NCBI GenBank assembly: GCA_016712715.1
Contig: JADJQM010000001.1
Coordinates: 2,005,001-2,069,000, forward strand
Source: Rhodospirillaceae bacterium
GTDB taxonomy: Bacteria; Pseudomonadota; Alphaproteobacteria; Dongiales; Dongiaceae
Direction: 5' to 3'
DNA length: 64,000 nt
The notes under the pieces were generated by a model, which had not been told where the DNA came from, made no database searches, and worked only from the letters and a program-made list of their open reading frames with translations. Every line of letters begins with the position of its first letter. Within the stretch, counting starts at the first letter, position 1. Below, in pieces: positions 60,406 through 64,000 of this stretch. The translations under genes were made by a program, and so were the position numbers.

Positions 60406-61518
60406 ATGAAAATCAAATCGATCGAGACGTTTTCCAACCAGTATGTCGGTTTTGTACGGGTGACGGCCAGCGACGGGTCGCAAGGCTGGGGCCAGGTTTC
60501 GACCTATAACGCCGATATCACCAGCCTGATCGTGCACCGGCAGGTGGCGCCCTGGGCGCTTGGCCATGCGATCGAGAGCGGTGCCGACATCGCGCGCCTG
60601 GTCGACCTCATCCCGGAGAAGGAGCTGAAATTCCCGGGCTCCTATCTGTGCCGGGCGATCTGCGGCCTCGATACCGCCTTGTGGGATCTCCGCGGCAAAA
60701 TCGAGGGCAAGAGTGTCTGCGAGCTGCTGGGCGGCAAGCCCGGACGGCTCCGTGCCTATGCCTCGTCGATGAAGCGCGACATCACGCCTGCCGACGAGGC
60801 CAAGCGCTTCCTGGGTTTACGCGACAAGCATGGGTTTGATGCCTTCAAATTCCGGGTCGGGGCCGAGTTCGGCCATGACATCGACGAATGGCCGGGCCGC
60901 ACCGAGGAGATCGTCCCCACCATCCGCAAGGCGCTGGGCGACAAGGCGGAACTCCTGGTCGACGGCAATAGCGGCTTTTCACCCAAGCGTGCGATCGAAG
61001 TCGGCCACATGCTGCAGGACAATGGTGTCGTCCATTTCGAGGAGCCCTGCATCTATTGGGAACTGGAGCAGATCCGCGAGGTACGCGAGGCGCTCGATCT
61101 CGACGTCGCCGCGGGCGAGCAGGATTGCCTGATCCCGACCTGGCGCCACATGATCGAAATGAAGGCGGTCGACATCATCCAGCCGGATGTCTGCTATATC
61201 GGCGGCATGGTACGCGCCATGCGCGTGGCCGAGATGGGCGCCAAGGCCGGCCTGCCCTGCACGCCGCACGCCGCCAACTGGTCGCTGGTGACCCTGTTCA
61301 CCATGCATATGCTCAGAGCCATTGAGCATCCCGGCAAATATCTGGAGTTCTCGATCGAGGGCGCCGATTACTATCCGTGGCAATACGGCCTGTTCCGCAA
61401 TGATCCCTATGTCGTCAAGGACGGCATGGTGACGGTCCCTGATACGCCGGGCTGGGGCATCGAGATCGAGCCAAGCTGGCTAGACCGTGCGCATTACCAG
61501 ATCAGCGAGATCGGCTGA
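60406..61518 (+). CDS. Enolase-superfamily (mandelate racemase/muconate lactonizing-like) enzyme
   Basis: 370 residues. The barrel carries FKFRVGAEFG (catalytic Lys region), LLVDGNSGF (metal Asp), HFEEPC (metal Glu), AAGEQDC and DIIQPDVCYIGG. These are the marks of acid-sugar dehydratases and racemases that abstract the proton alpha to a carboxylate. The frame is open from 60271, but the family N-terminus MKIKSIETF begins at 60406. It is divergent from the MocR gene and 11 bases before the GMC oxidoreductase, a likely two-gene unit. Substrate unknown. Confidence 0.88.
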   Translation: MKIKSIETFSNQYVGFVRVTASDGSQGWGQVSTYNADITSLIVHRQVAPWALGHAIESGADIARLVDLIPEKELKFPGSYLCRAICGLDTALWDLRGKIEGKSVCELLGGKPGRLRAYASSMKRDITPADEAKRFLGLRDKHGFDAFKFRVGAEFGHDIDEWPGRTEEIVPTIRKALGDKAELLVDGNSGFSPKRAIEVGHMLQDNGVVHFEEPCIYWELEQIREVREALDLDVAAGEQDCLIPTWRHMIEMKAVDIIQPDVCYIGGMVRAMRVAEMGAKAGLPCTPHAANWSLVTLFTMHMLRAIEHPGKYLEFSIEGADYYPWQYGLFRNDPYVVKDGMVTVPDTPGWGIEIEPSWLDRAHYQISEIG

Positions 61519-61529
61519 CGCCAAGCCAT

Positions 61530-63143
61530 ATGAGCGGCTTCGACTACATCATCGTCGGTGCCGGGTCGGCCGGCTGTGTACTGGCCAACCGATTGAGCGC
61601 AGACAGCCGCCACAAGGTGCTGCTGCTGGAAGCGGGCGGTGACGACCGGCGCTTCTGGATCACGACGCCGATCGGCTATGGCCGCTCCTTCTATGATCCC
61701 GCCGTCAACTGGATGTATGAGACCGAGCCGGATGCGGGCCTCGGCGGGCGTCGCAGCTATTGGCCGCGCGGCAAGGTTCTGGGCGGGTCGAGCTCGATCA
61801 ATGCCATGGTCTATGTGCGCGGTCAGCGCACCGATTTCGACGATTGGGCGGCGGCCGGCAATCCCGGCTGGGGCTGGCAGGACGTGCTGCCCTATTTCCG
61901 CAAGATGGAAACGAACCTGTTGGGGGCGCGCGATCTCCATGGCAGCGACGGCCCGCTCAATGTGGTCGATATCTGGCGCGACCGGCATCCGATCTGCGAC
62001 GATTACCTGGCCGCCTGCAACGCGCTGGGTGTCCCGACGGTCGATGACATCAACGGCGCAGAGGCCGAATGCGCCGGGCTCTATCACATCACGACCCGGA
62101 ACGGCCGGCGTGAATCGAGTGCCACGGCTTATCTGCGGCCGGTCCTGGGTCGGCCGAACCTCACGGTCGTCACCCAGGCGCAGGCGACGCGCATCCTGAT
62201 GGACAACCAGCGCGCCGTCGGCATCGCCTATCGCCGCAGCCGTGAGGAGGTGACCGCCATTTGCCGCGGCGAGGTGATCCTCAGCGCCGGCGCCATCAAC
62301 TCGCCGCAATTGCTGCAACTTTCCGGCATCGGCCCTGGCAGCCTGCTGCAGCGCCACGGCATTCCGGTCGTGCATGACAGCCCGGCGGTCGGGCAGAATC
62401 TGCAGGACCATCTCTGCGTCGACTTCCTGTTCCGGGCGCGCCGCCCGACCTTGAACAACGAGCTCTACCCCCTCTTCGGCAAACTGCGCGCCGGGCTGCG
62501 CTATCTGGCCACCCGGCGCGGTCCGCTGGCACTCAGCCTCAACCAGGGTGGCGGATTCGTGCGCACGCGCACGAAATTCAAGCGGCCCAACATCCAGCTC
62601 TATTTCTCGCCGGTGAGTTACACCAAGGCGCTACCGCGCACCCGACCCTTGATGAACCCCGATCCGTTTCCCGGATTCCTGCTCGGCTACTCGGCCTGCC
62701 GGCCGGAGAGTCGCGGCAGCCTCGCCATCGCTAGCGCAGATCCGTTCGCGCCGCCCGTGATCCAGCCCAATTACCTCAGCGACCCGCGCGACATGACGGA
62801 CATGGTCGAGGGGTGGCGTTATATCCGCAGGCTTGCAGCGACACCGGCGCTCTCGGCTGTGATCGAACGTGAAACGGCGCCGGGTGCGGCGTGCCAGAGC
62901 GAGGCTGCGATCATCGACGATATCCGCTCGCGGGCGGGATCGGTGTTCCATCCGGTCAGCACCTGCATGATGGGCCCGGACCCGGCCAGCGCCGTGGTCG
63001 ATTCCGAATTGCGCGTCCATGGAATTGCCGGCCTGCGCGTCGTGGATGCCTCGGTCTTCCCCAGCGTGACCTCGGGCAATACCAATGCGCCCACCATCAT
63101 GCTGGCGGAGAAGGCGGCGGACATCCTCCTGAATGCCACCTGA
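61530..63143 (+). CDS. GMC-family FAD oxidoreductase (choline dehydrogenase-like)
   Basis: 537 residues with the FAD motif YIIVGAGSAGCVLANRL at 6-22, the GMC signature GKVLGGSSSINAMVYVRG near 90, GAINSPQLLQLSGIGP mid-protein and the active-site His in FHPVSTCMMG with VDASVFPSVTSGNTNAPT at the end. Such enzymes oxidise alcohols (choline, sugar alcohols, alkanols). It follows the enolase-like gene closely and is likely the alcohol-oxidising partner of that pathway. Confidence 0.92.
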   Translation: MSGFDYIIVGAGSAGCVLANRLSADSRHKVLLLEAGGDDRRFWITTPIGYGRSFYDPAVNWMYETEPDAGLGGRRSYWPRGKVLGGSSSINAMVYVRGQRTDFDDWAAAGNPGWGWQDVLPYFRKMETNLLGARDLHGSDGPLNVVDIWRDRHPICDDYLAACNALGVPTVDDINGAEAECAGLYHITTRNGRRESSATAYLRPVLGRPNLTVVTQAQATRILMDNQRAVGIAYRRSREEVTAICRGEVILSAGAINSPQLLQLSGIGPGSLLQRHGIPVVHDSPAVGQNLQDHLCVDFLFRARRPTLNNELYPLFGKLRAGLRYLATRRGPLALSLNQGGGFVRTRTKFKRPNIQLYFSPVSYTKALPRTRPLMNPDPFPGFLLGYSACRPESRGSLAIASADPFAPPVIQPNYLSDPRDMTDMVEGWRYIRRLAATPALSAVIERETAPGAACQSEAAIIDDIRSRAGSVFHPVSTCMMGPDPASAVVDSELRVHGIAGLRVVDASVFPSVTSGNTNAPTIMLAEKAADILLNAT

Positions 63144-63429
63144 CTGAGGTTATCATCCCCGGGGATCTGCGCCACGATCAATGCAGGGGGGCGGCACCGG
63201 GATGCTTCCCTTTCTGGAGCAGCATTTCGGTCGCCACGGATCTGTCCAGGCGGGTTTCGGGGATTTCCGTCATCGTGACCTCGGCCAAATCATGAATGCC
63301 GTCGCGGAGAGCATCTCTCCTCCCCAGACCGACCCTGGAGCGATATCGGGGATTCCATTTGGCGAACACGTCCGGGTTATGTCGACCTGACGGGCCTGTC
63401 TCTCAGGCCCGGTGCCGAAGGAGCGGCAT
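63144..63429. other. Gap without a supported gene
   Basis: About 285 bases between the convergent GMC and PanB-like genes. A 69-codon frame on the plus strand (63181-63390) has no recognisable similarity or ribosome site and is opposed by a similar frame on the minus strand. I see no clear hairpin terminator here. Confidence 0.6.
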
Positions 63430-64000
63430 TCAGGACGAGATGCCGGGCAGCTCTGGCCCCACTTCCGCCAGGAACATCTCAAGCTCTTCGGGCGCGATCT
63501 TGACCATGTGTTTCTGCGCCGGATAGGCCCCGGACCGGATATCGGCCACGTATTCCTTGAAAGCAGCGACACGCTCCTGTTGCAACCGGTCATACTCGGC
63601 CGCAAAGTTCCGGTAGGATTTGGCATGGCGCGGGTAATGCCCGCGATTGCTGCCCAGCACATCCTCGGCGAACAGATACTGCGCGTCGCATCCGTTTCCG
63701 GCACCCATCGAGATCATGAACATCGAAGTGTTTCGGGAAATGACGCGCGCCAGCTCGTCCGGGACGACTTCGATTTCCGACGCGAATGCCCCCGCCTGCT
63801 CCAGGGCCTTGGTCTGGCGCCACACCAGCAGGGCCGTTGCCACCGTCTTGCCCACGGCCTTGAACCCGCCCGTCCAGGTCGCCCGGGACGGGATCAGGCC
63901 AACATGGCCACAGACCGGTATGCCCTCGTCGCGCAGGCGCCGAATGATCGGCAGACTGGCCGCGCAATAGACCGCGTCAGCGCCGGCGGCCAGAGCCGTG
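63430..64000 (-). CDS. panB: 3-methyl-2-oxobutanoate hydroxymethyltransferase-like protein, partial (5' end outside window)
   Basis: The C-terminal 190 residues are visible; the frame runs off the right edge. It has the PanB marks: DAVYCAASL, GIPVCGHVGLIPS, a GGFKAVGKT loop, and VVPDELARVIS with the catalytic Glu that acts as base in PanB. PanB adds a hydroxymethyl group from methylene-tetrahydrofolate to alpha-ketoisovalerate in pantothenate synthesis. The C-terminal 70 residues (SNRGHYPRHAKSYRNFAAEYDRL onward, beginning SNRGHYPRHAKSYRN) resemble PanB paralogs found outside pantothenate operons, so a different oxo-acid is possible. Confidence 0.85.
   Translation of the reverse strand, partial: TALAAGADAVYCAASLPIIRRLRDEGIPVCGHVGLIPSRATWTGGFKAVGKTVATALLVWRQTKALEQAGAFASEIEVVPDELARVISRNTSMFMISMGAGNGCDAQYLFAEDVLGSNRGHYPRHAKSYRNFAAEYDRLQQERVAAFKEYVADIRSGAYPAQKHMVKIAPEELEMFLAEVGPELPGISS

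Overview
The window is GC-rich and gene-dense, with no rRNA, tRNA, CRISPR array or complete insertion sequence that I can see. Tat-signalled binding proteins, many uptake systems, EutN/Pdu-like modules and dispersed palindromic intergenic elements suggest a free-living, nutritionally versatile alphaproteobacterium, most likely Rhodospirillales-like. That placement is inferred from gene style, not from a marker gene.

Layout. 0.1-17 kb is a catabolic region. A minus-strand operon (10476 down to 2227) encodes an HpaE-like semialdehyde dehydrogenase, an HpaD-like class III extradiol dioxygenase, a fumarylacetoacetase-fold enzyme, an acetoacetate-decarboxylase-fold enzyme, a cytochrome P450, a glutamine-synthetase-like ligase, a ferredoxin and a ferredoxin reductase, followed by a BenE-type transporter. 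A MarR regulator sits next to the operon. Matching palindromes lie before the operon and before a divergent amino-acid permease and second P450. A ThDP-dependent decarboxylase with a divergent LysR and a polar amino-acid ABC transporter follow (14.3-20 kb).

20-38.6 kb is a bacterial microcompartment (BMC) locus. Its shell set (two BMC-T, one BMC-P, one BMC-H and a small unknown protein), kinase, class III aminotransferase-fold enzyme, acylating aldehyde dehydrogenase and short-chain dehydrogenase match the RMM type known from mycobacteria for 1-amino-2-propanol. Here the locus also carries a B12-dependent diol dehydratase with fused large and medium subunits, plus a PotABCD-type transporter. 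Two paralogous AraC regulators are each divergent from one arm. Three promoters (before the dehydratase, the transporter and the kinase-shell operon) share the same tandem operator and -10 geometry, so the locus looks like one regulon feeding an aldehyde into one shell.

38.6-47.4 kb (minus) holds a branched-chain amino-acid ABC transporter, a histone-deacetylase-family amidohydrolase and a MalT-like LuxR regulator. 47.5-51.3 kb holds sugar-acid genes (OtnI, DenD, an SDR, a DMSP-lyase-family cupin) and a shrunken TRAP DctM remnant. 51.3-58.7 kb is an unusual four-gene operon: a subtilisin-gluzincin double protease, a metallo-beta-lactamase-fold protein with a histone-H1-like tail, a CHAP/lysozyme-like protein and a membrane protein. 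I know of no described system with this make-up. 58.8-64 kb holds a MocR regulator divergent from an enolase-superfamily enzyme and a GMC oxidoreductase, then a partial PanB.

Two genes (the PotD-like binding protein and the MalT-like regulator) are interrupted. All three frameshifts are explained by one base missing from a run of four, which looks more like assembly error than gene decay.
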